From assembly GCA_002438785.1 (NCBI GenBank), contig DJQS01000011.1:62001-126000 (forward strand): 64,000 nt of DNA, written 5' to 3'. The stretch is from Caryophanales bacterium UBA6380 (GTDB lineage: Bacteria; Bacillota_I; Bacilli_A; RFN20; CAG-826). The position numbers and the translations under genes were made by a program. Each line of letters starts with the position of its first letter. Position 1 is the first letter of the stretch. Shown here one piece after another: positions 44,880-53,163 of the stretch. The notes beneath the pieces were generated by a model, which saw only the letters and a list, made by a program, of their open reading frames with translations, was not told where the DNA came from and ran no database searches.

Positions 44880-45566
44880 TTATTTAGCCTTGAATTCAAA
44901 AGAATATGCAAAATTTATTAAATTTCCACTTAATTTACTTATACCATTACTATAATCATCTTTAGTCTTTGGCTTACTTGTATATATAAAACCTTCATTT
45001 ACTAAAGTTTCTGAATTAGTATCAACATGGAATGTGAATGTTGAAGTAACATCATTAGTATAATCGTTAGTAATTTCTACTGTTTTTGTAAATGTTCTAA
45101 CAAAATCACCAGTAGTATTATCTGTTTTAATATTACTACTAGTTACATTTGTATCATTAAATGAATCTTTAAAATTAATATATTTAGCTAAATCGCTTTT
45201 GATTGTAACTATCGCAGTAAATGTTCCAACTAATCCAGCATTATAAACATTTTCGATATTATCTTTAGTTAAAGTATAAGTAGCACCTATTGTTTTAACA
45301 TAATCAGTTCCATTTTTAATACTAATACCAGCATCTAAATTCTCTTTGTTTCTATAACCACCTTGATCTAATATCAAATTATATTTAGTTGTATCATCAG
45401 CAGTAATTGTCCCTAGTTGACTAGCTAATGGCTCTACTATAACGCTAATATCTGAGTTAGCCCCAGCAACTGTATCATTACCAAAATACCAAGCACTAAA
45501 GCCACTACCAATAATTGCTAATCCACCAACAGTGGATAATAAAGAAATAAATAATTTTCTTTTCAT
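44880..45566 (-). CDS. TasA/camelysin-like secreted protein, SipW-class signal peptide
   Basis: 228 residues starting MKRKLFISLLSTVGGLAIIG then SGFSAWYFGND, a SipW-cognate type signal (TasA has GGTWAAF at this place). The mature part is beta-rich with the camelysin-like pattern of repeated LDAGISIKNGTDYVKTIGATYTLT-like strands (shown here in parts), FTKTVEITNDYTN and a terminal FAYSFEFKAK strand. It is the first gene of the secretion operon, so likely the major subunit of a surface fibre or matrix, by analogy with tapA-sipW-tasA of Bacillus. GGGGGA precedes the ATG. Family placement rests on signal motif, size and context. Confidence 0.78.
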   Translation of the reverse strand: MKRKLFISLLSTVGGLAIIGSGFSAWYFGNDTVAGANSDISVIVEPLASQLGTITADDTTKYNLILDQGGYRNKENLDAGISIKNGTDYVKTIGATYTLTKDNIENVYNAGLVGTFTAIVTIKSDLAKYINFKDSFNDTNVTSSNIKTDNTTGDFVRTFTKTVEITNDYTNDVTSTFTFHVDTNSETLVNEGFIYTSKPKTKDDYSNGISKLSGNLINFAYSFEFKAK

Positions 45567-45649
45567 AATTAAATCCCCCTATATAGTCAATTTATTTTTG
45601 CAAAATACATATCATCATTCAATGCTAATCAAATTATTAGTAACAAATA

Positions 45650-45667
45650 TTCACAATTGCTTCACAA
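45650..45667. promoter_or_regulatory. TTCACAA direct repeats, candidate response-regulator box
   Basis: TTCACAA at 45650-45656 and again at 45661-45667, a 7-4-7 arrangement with 11-bp period as in PhoB/OmpR-type boxes, about 85-100 bp upstream of the TasA-like gene. Further copies: TTCACAA at 45825-45831 followed by GTTACAA ten bases on, and TTCACAT at about 46022. Binding by the adjacent OmpR-family regulator is inference. Confidence 0.5.
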
Positions 45668-45848
45668 ATTATAATATTAAAAATTCTTAAATTTTTTATT
45701 AACCAATTACATTTAATTAACTTTTACATAATTATTTGTGCTTAATTTAACATATTATAAAAAAATTTCATACCTTTTATTAAATTAATTAAAAAATTAT
45801 AAGAATATGACTTACATATTATTTTTCACAAATAGTTACAAATTATCC

Positions 45849-45870
45849 TATATATATATATATATATATA
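45849..45870. repeat. (TA)11 dinucleotide tract
   Basis: Eleven uninterrupted TA units, 22 bp, in the middle of the divergent control region. Such a tract can change length by slipped-strand mispairing and would change spacing between flanking regulatory sites. Confidence 0.9.
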
Positions 45871-46133
45871 AAAGATAAAATTTACTAATAAATTGTTTTA
45901 ATGTCATATATATTATTTAAAGTCAATTTATGTCATCAATTAATAAAAATGAAAGTTTTAAAATAATTTCAAAAATATTTTATTAATTAACTATTTATAA
46001 TATTAAAAAATCAAAAATTAATTCACATTTATAAAATAAAAATATAGCAATTTTTAATTATTTTAATATAGTAGTAAATAAGAATTATTATGTAGTAATT
46101 TATTTATTCAATTTTTAATGTTAAAATATGTCC

Positions 46134-46784
46134 ATGAAAAATATATTATTAATAGAAGATGATGAACAAATATTAAAAGCAAATATGCTTTATTTAAAAG
46201 ATAAATTTAATGTAACTTCTGCTACTTCAATTAAAGAAGCATTAAATGCTTTAAATGATAAAATTGATTTAATAGTTCTTGATTTAATATTACCTGATGG
46301 AAATGGTGAAGAAATATTTAGAAAAATTTCTAATTCTATTCCAATTATAATTTTAAGTACGATTGATGATTATTCTTTTGTATGTAAATATTTAGAAAAT
46401 GGGGCCCTAGATTATTTAATTAAGCCTTGTAAGCCTTCAACTCTTTGCGCTCATATTGAAGCACGACTCAAAATAAATAATATTCTAATCTATAAAGATA
46501 TGAAAATTAATTTAAATTCACGTGAAGTAAGTATTAAAAATATTGATCTTCCATTAACAACAAGTGAATTTAATATTCTATTATTTTTAGCTCAACATGA
46601 AGGAGTTTGCTTTACACCAGACAAAATTTATCAAGAAGTTTGGCAACAAGAAACATTAAACCTAAGAACAAGTGTCTCAAGACATATTTCTAGTTTAAGA
46701 AAAAAAATAAACGATATCTCTGATTTTAAATATATTTTTACTGAATTTGCAAAAGGATATTATTTTATATCAAATGACAACTAA
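46134..46784 (+). CDS. OmpR/PhoB-family response regulator
   Basis: 216 residues from the ATG at 46134: receiver domain with acidic pair Glu8-Asp9-Asp10, phosphoacceptor Asp50 in VLDLILPDG, Ser75 and Lys97 in DYLIKPC, then a winged-helix DNA-binding domain (LTTSEFNILLFLAQHEG, TSVSRHISSLRKKI, GYYFI). The ATG six bases upstream is immediately adjacent to a TGT-TAAAAT extended -10, so the second ATG, 6 nt from the -10 and giving the usual MKNILLIEDD start, is preferred; no Shine-Dalgarno, so probably leaderless. Overlaps the kinase gene by 11 bp; probable regulator of the divergent secretion operon. Confidence 0.93.
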   Translation: MKNILLIEDDEQILKANMLYLKDKFNVTSATSIKEALNALNDKIDLIVLDLILPDGNGEEIFRKISNSIPIIILSTIDDYSFVCKYLENGALDYLIKPCKPSTLCAHIEARLKINNILIYKDMKINLNSREVSIKNIDLPLTTSEFNILLFLAQHEGVCFTPDKIYQEVWQQETLNLRTSVSRHISSLRKKINDISDFKYIFTEFAKGYYFISNDN

Positions 46785-48780
46785 TTATAAGATTGATAAA
46801 ATTGAGAAAATAACTTTTATCTCTTTTCTATTTGCTATTGTATTTTCAATATTATTCCCATATTTAATAATGTATAGAAATACATCTACTTTTGCATCAA
46901 ATAGTCATGAAATCGACAAAAATTCTTATGTAAGTTACTCTTTAAATGATTGTGCACCCAATAAATATAATTTAATAAGCAAGGTAAATTATGTCGCTAA
47001 TAGTTTTACTTCGGTTAATAAAAATGATATTGGAGAGATAAAGAACCTAAATGAAAATATCGCTAAATATGGCACAATATATGTCATTTTAGATGAATTT
47101 AGTTTTGAAAATGAAATAGATTATCAAAATACATATAAAAGTTATGAGCATTATATAAATAAAGTTAATAATATTGAATTTGCTTTATTTATTCCTTCTT
47201 TTTTTGATGTTTCATATATTTATTTCAATGATTCTTTAATTGAAAGTAATGGTTCTTTTGAAAAATACGATTCTGCTAAAAGAGATTTTACTAAATGCGA
47301 AGGTATTATTAGTTCAAAATCATTTAAGACCTCTATTGTCAAATTCTCAACTCAAATAAATTATGAAAATCAAGATAAAATCAATCAAAATATTATAACT
47401 ATTCACTATCGACTTAATGATAAATTAATTATAGGTAATTTTTCTTTTTTATTTGGAAGATATAATTTAATTAGTCATTATAAAATATTTATACAAATAC
47501 AATTGATTGTTGGCTTAATAATAGCATGTATTTCTTTTGCAACATTAATTCCATTTGTGTTTATTATAAAACGTAATAAAAATAACTATTTATTAATATC
47601 AATTATTACCTTGTTTTTTGTTTACGTATTGAGCTTATTTTTCTTAAAGTATGATTCTTCATTTGTTCCGAATTTATGGATTTACATATGTTTATCGTGC
47701 CTATCGATAATGCCTTTTACTTTAAGCTCTTTTCGTTTAAATAAATATAAATTAATTAATTTTTTATTTGTAATAGCTAATTCTATATTAATCATTTTAA
47801 ATTTTATATTTTTATCAATTAATATGGATATTTATAAGATAACAAATTTTATTTTTTTATTAATTTCAGTTTCGGAAATACTTATTAGTTTATATTTAAC
47901 TATAAAATCACAAAAAACCATTGATTTTATAGCTATTTATATGAATATATTTATCGTTATTTCCTTTTTTAATTCTCATAACATATATTCATTATTATCA
48001 ATTAATTTTTTATATGTTATTTTATTTGCTACTTTAATATTCCTATTCGTATATTATAATTTAATAATCACTTTATATCGTAATAAATTATCTTTAGCTA
48101 AAGAAATTAATCTTGATGAAACAATAGATAACTCTAATGATATGCAAAAAATATTAAGAGTTTTGTTTCATGATTTAAAAAATGAATTAATTCTAGAAAG
48201 AAATTCTTTAGAATTATTAAAAGCAAATTCTACTATTAAAGAAAAATATTCTATAATTAACAATTTATTAGAGCATAATTCTCATCAATTAAATTTAATT
48301 AAAGAAGGCAGTGAGTATGCTCATAAAACATTTAATCCTATTAAAATAGAAAGTATAAACATTGAAAATCTTATTAATAATATTTATAAACAATTATTCG
48401 ATGATGCTAAAGCTGTAGGTATTAATTTTTATCTAAAGAACATAAGGGAAGGTAATGTTATTAGTAGTCAATTTATTTTAGAAAGTTCTATAAAAAATAT
48501 CATTTTCAATGCTATAGAACATAGTAAATGTAAAAATTTAAAAATTAAAACGTCAAAAACAACCTACTCCTATATCATAAAAATCATTGACGATGGTGTC
48601 GGAATTGAGGATATTAAAAATATTTTTGCTCCTTATAAAAAGAAAGATAAAAATAATGAAGGTTTAGGTTTATATTTAATTAAGTCTCAATTAAATAATG
48701 CCAATGGTCGAATTGAATTAAAAAATACTAAAAGAGGAACAACTTTCAAAATTTTCTTATTAATTGATAATAGTTATTAA
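46774..48780 (+). CDS. Sensor histidine kinase with 7TM-type membrane module
   Basis: 668 residues from the ATG inside the regulator's last codons (a TTG 27 nt upstream is less likely). Topology: one helix (about 14-35), an extracellular domain of about 190 residues, then a run of seven or eight helices (about 230-440), resembling 7TMR-DISM kinases. The cytoplasmic part has an H-box LFHDLKNELIL with His466, N-box IKNIIFNAIEHSK, G1 IIDDGVGIED and G2 GLGLYLIKSQL. No HAMP or PAS domain is seen between membrane and kinase. Partner of the upstream regulator; the ligand is unknown, the extracellular domain showing no motif I recognise. Confidence 0.88.
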   Translation: MTTNYKIDKIEKITFISFLFAIVFSILFPYLIMYRNTSTFASNSHEIDKNSYVSYSLNDCAPNKYNLISKVNYVANSFTSVNKNDIGEIKNLNENIAKYGTIYVILDEFSFENEIDYQNTYKSYEHYINKVNNIEFALFIPSFFDVSYIYFNDSLIESNGSFEKYDSAKRDFTKCEGIISSKSFKTSIVKFSTQINYENQDKINQNIITIHYRLNDKLIIGNFSFLFGRYNLISHYKIFIQIQLIVGLIIACISFATLIPFVFIIKRNKNNYLLISIITLFFVYVLSLFFLKYDSSFVPNLWIYICLSCLSIMPFTLSSFRLNKYKLINFLFVIANSILIILNFIFLSINMDIYKITNFIFLLISVSEILISLYLTIKSQKTIDFIAIYMNIFIVISFFNSHNIYSLLSINFLYVILFATLIFLFVYYNLIITLYRNKLSLAKEINLDETIDNSNDMQKILRVLFHDLKNELILERNSLELLKANSTIKEKYSIINNLLEHNSHQLNLIKEGSEYAHKTFNPIKIESINIENLINNIYKQLFDDAKAVGINFYLKNIREGNVISSQFILESSIKNIIFNAIEHSKCKNLKIKTSKTTYSYIIKIIDDGVGIEDIKNIFAPYKKKDKNNEGLGLYLIKSQLNNANGRIELKNTKRGTTFKIFLLIDNSY

Positions 48781-48812
48781 TATTTAATAAAAAGTTAAGT
48801 TTTGCATAGTTT

Positions 48813-48846
48813 TTAAAAAAATAGCGACATTTTCTTGTCGCTATTA
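48813..48846 (-). terminator. Intrinsic terminator after hydA
   Basis: Minus-strand stem AATAGCGAC/GTCGCTATT (9 bp) followed by TTTTTTTA, 20 nt after the hydA stop codon. On the plus strand the kinase transcript meets the same stem but without a T-run. Confidence 0.88.
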
Positions 48847-48866
48847 TCATAGAATACTCTTTGTTT

Positions 48867-50642
48867 TTATTTTAAATCAGGGTATTTTTCTCGATGTGCA
48901 TTATAGTGAGTATGTAACAATTTATGTGCTAAAGGCGAACCATATTCTCCTAAATATGATTTATATAGTTTTATAATATCTTTATTTAAATGAGATCTCC
49001 TTATTTCTTTCTTCTTATCTAAATCATATAAAACTTTAGCCCTTTTACTTACATATGTATTTAAGATATCGTCATCTTCATTCTCTAAAAATACTGGATA
49101 AACATAAGGCTGTCCTCCACCATTGATGCAACCTCCTGGACACCCCATTACTTCAATAAAATCATATTTATTTTCATGATTTTTTATCTTTTCAAGTAAA
49201 ATTTTAGCATTTTTCATTCCACTACAAACTGCTATATGGTATTTTGATCCTAAAATAGTTATTTCAGCTTCTTTAATACCCTCAAATCCTCTTACTGGCG
49301 TAAAATCAATTGGCTCCATTTCTTGATTAGTTAAAATATAATAAGCGGTTCTTATTGCAGCTTCCATTACGCCACCAGTTGCTCCAAAAATATCAGCTGC
49401 ACCAGTAGTTTCTCCTATTAAATCATCGTCAAAATTTTCATTAGGAAGTTTATTCCATATAATACCACTTCTTCTAATTAAACTCGCTAATTCTCTCGTA
49501 GTTAAAACTATATCAACATCTTTAATTCCATCAACAGAATTTTCTGGTCTTTCTTTTTCATATTTTTTAGCTGTACAAGGCATAATAGAAACAACACAAA
49601 TTTTACTACGATCAATATTTTTTCTTTCTGCATAATAAGACTTTATAATAGCTCCAACCATTTCATGTGGAGATTTGCAAGTTGATAAGTGACCCAATAA
49701 TTCTGGGTAATAATATTCAATATAATTTACCCATCCTGGTGAACATGAAGTAATCATCGGCATAGGTTGATGAGTAATTACACGTTGTACAAATTCGTTT
49801 GCTTCTTCTGTAATTGTTAAATCAGCACCAAAATTTGTATCAAAAACCTTGCTAAACCCAAGTCTTTTTAAGGCAGCAACCATTTTTCCTTCTGAATTGG
49901 TACCTATTTTTTCACCAAATTCTTCACCTAAAGCAGCTCTTACTGCAGGGGCAGTTTGAACAACGACAAATTTCCCTTCTTTAAAAGCTTTATCTAATTT
50001 ATCTATCTCACTATGTTCCATTAGTGCTCCAGTTGGACAAACTAATGTACATTGTCCACATTGAATACAAGGAACATTATTAAAAGATCTATTTTCACTA
50101 GGTCCAACAAAAGTATTAAAACCTCTTTTTTCAAATCCCAAAATTCCAATTCCTTGAATTTCCTTACACGCTGATATGCATCTTCCACACAAAATGCATT
50201 TCGATGTATCTCTAATTAATCCTGGAGCTAAATCATCATATGTAGTTTTAGTCTTTTCCCCTAAATATTTATCTGGTTCTGCACCTACTCTTTTAGAAAC
50301 TTCAAGGAGTTCACATTTCCCATTTTTTCTACATGTTTGACAAGATAATGAATGATTAGAAAGTAATAATTCAACACTTGTTCTTCTAGCAATTACAGCA
50401 TCAGGATCACTAATAAAAATTTTTAAACCATCTCTAATAGGATAAGCACATGATGGAACAAGTCTTCTTTCACCTTCTACTTTAACTAAGCAAACACGAC
50501 AACTAGCCACCGAACACATTCCATTTTTCCATGTACAAAGATTTGGAATATTATATCCACAAATTTTAGCAGCTTCTAATATAGTTAAATTATCATCTAC
50601 TAAATAAGGTTTATTTTCAAAATATACAGTAATTTTTGCCAT
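48867..50642 (-). CDS. hydA: [FeFe] hydrogenase catalytic subunit HydA
   Basis: Reduces protons to hydrogen using electrons from NADH and ferredoxin in the HydABC complex. At 591 residues: a plant-type [2Fe-2S] domain (CGYNIPNL to VPSCAYPI), the His-Cys3 cluster (HSLSCQTCRKNGKC), two [4Fe-4S] motifs (CILCGRCISACK and CIQCGQCTLVCP), then the H-cluster domain with L1 TSCSPGWVNY, L2 MPCTAKKYE and L3 EVMGCPGGCINGGGQP, and the C-terminal small-subunit region (SYLGEYGSPLAHKLLHTHY). All cluster cysteines are present. The maturases HydE, HydF and HydG are not in the window. Last gene of hydC-hydB-hydA. Confidence 0.97.
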   Translation of the reverse strand: MAKITVYFENKPYLVDDNLTILEAAKICGYNIPNLCTWKNGMCSVASCRVCLVKVEGERRLVPSCAYPIRDGLKIFISDPDAVIARRTSVELLLSNHSLSCQTCRKNGKCELLEVSKRVGAEPDKYLGEKTKTTYDDLAPGLIRDTSKCILCGRCISACKEIQGIGILGFEKRGFNTFVGPSENRSFNNVPCIQCGQCTLVCPTGALMEHSEIDKLDKAFKEGKFVVVQTAPAVRAALGEEFGEKIGTNSEGKMVAALKRLGFSKVFDTNFGADLTITEEANEFVQRVITHQPMPMITSCSPGWVNYIEYYYPELLGHLSTCKSPHEMVGAIIKSYYAERKNIDRSKICVVSIMPCTAKKYEKERPENSVDGIKDVDIVLTTRELASLIRRSGIIWNKLPNENFDDDLIGETTGAADIFGATGGVMEAAIRTAYYILTNQEMEPIDFTPVRGFEGIKEAEITILGSKYHIAVCSGMKNAKILLEKIKNHENKYDFIEVMGCPGGCINGGGQPYVYPVFLENEDDDILNTYVSKRAKVLYDLDKKKEIRRSHLNKDIIKLYKSYLGEYGSPLAHKLLHTHYNAHREKYPDLK

Positions 50643-50653
50643 ATTAGTACCTC

Positions 50654-52531
50654 CTATTCTTTATAAATGGCATTAAATTTGCAGGCACTAATACAAGTTC
50701 CGCATTTAATACACTTATTTTGATCAATTACAAATGGCTCTTTACCAACTACACCACTAATTGCATTAGGAGGACAATTACGAGCGCATAAAGAACACTT
50801 TTTACATTTATCTTTATCAATATGATAAGAGATTAAATTTTTACATACACCAGCATCACATTTTTTATCATTTATATGTCGAAGATAAACTTCTTTAAAT
50901 TTGTGTAAAGTCGATAATACTGGGTTTGGTGCTGTTTGTCCAAGCCCACATAAAGATCCAACTTGAATGGAATGAGCTAAAGTTTCTAATTTTTCGATAT
51001 CTGAAATTTCACCCTTTCCATCAGTAATTCTATTAATTATTTCAAGTAACCTTTTAGTTCCAATCCTACATTGCGAGCATTTTCCACATGACTCATCACA
51101 AATAAATTCAAGATAAAATTTGGCAACATCAACCATACAATTATCTTCATCCATTACGATTGCTCCACCACTTCCCATCATTGAACCTTTTTCAATTAAA
51201 TTATCAAAGTCAATTGGAGTATCTAGCTCAGATAAAGTAAGACATCCACCACTTGGCCCACCAGTTTGTATTGCTTGAAATCTTTTATTATTTGGAATTC
51301 CTCCACCAATATCAAAAACTAATTCCCTAAGAGTCGTACCCATAGGAACTTCAACTAAACCGACATTTTTAACTTTACCACCTAAAGCAAAAACTTTAGT
51401 ACCTGTCGAATTTTTTGTTCCGATTTTTTTAAATTCTTTTGCTCCAACTCTTAATATATAAGGAATATTAGCAAGAGTCTCAACATTATTTATAATAGTT
51501 GGTTTTCCCCATAAACCTTTAATTGCAGGAAATGGAGGACGTGGTCTAGGCATACCTCTTTTTCCTTCTATTGAATTTAATAAAGCAGTTTCTTCTCCAC
51601 AAACAAAAGCACCAGCTCCATAACGAATATGACAATTAAAATCAAAGCCACTTCCTAAAATATTTTTCCCTAAAAGTCCAACTTCTTTTAATTCTTCAAT
51701 TGCTTTTGATAATCTATTTACAGCTATAGGATATTCTGCACGAATATAAAAATATCCATCACTAGCACCAATTGCATACCCTGCAATCATCATTCCTTCA
51801 ATTACAGAAATAGGATTACCTTCTAAAATCGATCGATCCATAAAGGCACCTGGATCGCCTTCGTCACCATTACAAACAACATATTTTATTTTAGATTCTT
51901 GGTCATAAGCAAATTTCCATTTTTTACCAGTTAAAAATCCGCCGCCGCCACGACCTCTTAATCCAGATTCTAAAATTTCATTTATAACTTCTAATCTAGT
52001 TTTATGTAAGGCATTAATAAAACCTGTAAAAGCATCATATCCAAATGATTCGTGTAAATCTTCTGGATTAATCGTTCCACAACCATGAAGAGCAATCCTT
52101 AATTGTTTTTTATAAAATGTAATATCATCTTGTCTTTCAACCTTTTTATTAATAATTGGGTCTAGATATAATAAATCATTAATGCATTTACCTTCAATTA
52201 TGTCTTCATTAATAATTCTTTCACAGTCTTTTACTTTAACAGCGTGATATAAGCGGTCTTCTGGATAAATTTTAACAAATGGACCTTGTGAACAAAATCC
52301 AAAACATCCAACAACATTTACAGTTACTTTGTCTTCAAGTTTCTTTTCTTTAATTAATTTTTCTAATTGATTAATAATCTCTTGCGAATCACTTGATAAA
52401 CATCCAGTTCCTCCACAAACAACAATATGTCTTTTATTATCTTTACCATTAAATTTTTCTTCTAAACATTTCGAGCAATGTTTTAATTTATTTAATAATT
52501 CTTCTTCATTCTTTATTTTTTTAATACTCAT
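50654..52531 (-). CDS. hydB: Bifurcating hydrogenase subunit HydB (NuoF-like)
   Basis: Flavin/NADH subunit. From the ATG at 52531, chosen because AAGGAG lies 6 nt upstream, it has 625 residues: an N-terminal thioredoxin-like [2Fe-2S] domain (VVCGGTGCLSSDS, GCFGFCSQGP), the NADH/FMN domain (RGRGGGGFLTGKKW, NGDEGDPGAFMDRSI, GAGAFVCGEETALL), an SLBB domain, the [4Fe-4S] motif ESCGKCSQCRIG and a C-terminal two-[4Fe-4S] ferredoxin domain (CKKCSLCARNCPPNA, CIKCGTCISACKFNA). That composition is typical of HydB of trimeric electron-bifurcating hydrogenases. One base after hydC. Confidence 0.96.
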   Translation of the reverse strand: MSIKKIKNEEELLNKLKHCSKCLEEKFNGKDNKRHIVVCGGTGCLSSDSQEIINQLEKLIKEKKLEDKVTVNVVGCFGFCSQGPFVKIYPEDRLYHAVKVKDCERIINEDIIEGKCINDLLYLDPIINKKVERQDDITFYKKQLRIALHGCGTINPEDLHESFGYDAFTGFINALHKTRLEVINEILESGLRGRGGGGFLTGKKWKFAYDQESKIKYVVCNGDEGDPGAFMDRSILEGNPISVIEGMMIAGYAIGASDGYFYIRAEYPIAVNRLSKAIEELKEVGLLGKNILGSGFDFNCHIRYGAGAFVCGEETALLNSIEGKRGMPRPRPPFPAIKGLWGKPTIINNVETLANIPYILRVGAKEFKKIGTKNSTGTKVFALGGKVKNVGLVEVPMGTTLRELVFDIGGGIPNNKRFQAIQTGGPSGGCLTLSELDTPIDFDNLIEKGSMMGSGGAIVMDEDNCMVDVAKFYLEFICDESCGKCSQCRIGTKRLLEIINRITDGKGEISDIEKLETLAHSIQVGSLCGLGQTAPNPVLSTLHKFKEVYLRHINDKKCDAGVCKNLISYHIDKDKCKKCSLCARNCPPNAISGVVGKEPFVIDQNKCIKCGTCISACKFNAIYKE

Positions 52532-52532
52532 T

Positions 52533-53021
52533 TTAAGCTCCTTCTTTATCAAGTTTTCGATAATCATCAATTATTTTCTTAACTGATGATAAAGTTACTT
52601 TTGGAAAAACTTTTCCATTAATTGAAATCGCAGGAGCAATACCACACGCACCAATGCAACGCAATGCATCTAAGGTAAATAAACCATCATCACTAGTTTG
52701 ACCAGGTTTAATTTTTAAAAGTTCAGAAAATTTATCTAAAATATTTTGACCACCTTTTACATAACAAGCAGTTCCTAAACATACACCAATAACATATCTA
52801 CCTTTAGGCGTTAAACTAAAAAATGAATAAAATGTTACAACACCATAAATTTCACTTACTGGAATGTCTAATTCATCAGATATTATCTCTTGTACTTCTA
52901 GTGGAATATAGCCATATTCTTTTTGAGTTTCCGATAACACTAACATTAAGGGTGATGGTTCATTTTTATATTTAGCACAAATATTTTTAATAATGTCCAC
53001 AGCTTCTTTTCTTAAATGCAT
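52533..53021 (-). CDS. hydC: Bifurcating hydrogenase subunit HydC (NuoE-like)
   Basis: 162 residues from the ATG at 53021 (GGAG 7 nt upstream; the ATG 18 nt earlier would sit at the predicted transcription start). A thioredoxin-like [2Fe-2S] protein with helical N-terminal domain (NEPSPLMLVLSETQKEYGYI, VPVSEIYGVVTFYSFF-like segment) and cluster cysteines in VCLGTACYVKGG and CIGACGIAP. It passes electrons between HydB and HydA. First gene of the operon, behind a promoter that holds a cre operator in its spacer. Confidence 0.95.
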   Translation of the reverse strand: MHLRKEAVDIIKNICAKYKNEPSPLMLVLSETQKEYGYIPLEVQEIISDELDIPVSEIYGVVTFYSFFSLTPKGRYVIGVCLGTACYVKGGQNILDKFSELLKIKPGQTSDDGLFTLDALRCIGACGIAPAISINGKVFPKVTLSSVKKIIDDYRKLDKEGA

Positions 53022-53044
53022 ATAATTTCTCCTAAACATTTAAA

Positions 53045-53073
53045 ATTATAATGTAAGCGCTTACAAATAACAA
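53045..53073 (-). promoter_or_regulatory. hyd operon promoter with CcpA-type cre in the spacer
   Basis: TTGTTA (53073-53068), exactly 17 bp, TATAAT (53050-53045) on the minus strand. The spacer contains the perfect palindrome TGTAAGCGCTTACA (53052-53065), which matches the cre consensus without mismatch. A protein bound there would block RNA polymerase, so repression is expected; CcpA as the protein, and sugar availability as the signal, are inferences. A Rex-type redox site is an alternative, but the sequence fits cre better. Confidence 0.82.
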
Positions 53074-53163
53074 ATTATTATTTTAAATTATTCAAACATT
53101 ATATTTATAGTCATTTAGCTTCTAATTATTTACTATTTTTTAGATTTTTTCTAAAATATTTTT

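Larger units (their letters stand above)
45567..46133. other. Long A/T-rich divergent control region
   Basis: 567 bp without a gene between the secretion operon (leftward) and the two-component genes (rightward). It holds three kinds of signal described separately: TTCACAA direct repeats, a (TA)11 tract, and the extended -10 TGT-TAAAAT directly before the regulator gene. Otherwise it is extremely A/T-rich with no ORF or tRNA-like fold that I can support. Confidence 0.7.

Noticed and set aside
45849..45870. TA tract as part of a CRISPR or other repeat array
   Set aside because: It is a simple dinucleotide run with no spacers or longer repeat unit; no CRISPR array was seen anywhere in the window.
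45567..46133. Small RNA or tRNA gene in the long divergent gap
   Set aside because: No G/C-rich stem, terminator hairpin or tRNA-like arm could be found by reading both strands; only A/T-rich regulatory sequence is supported.
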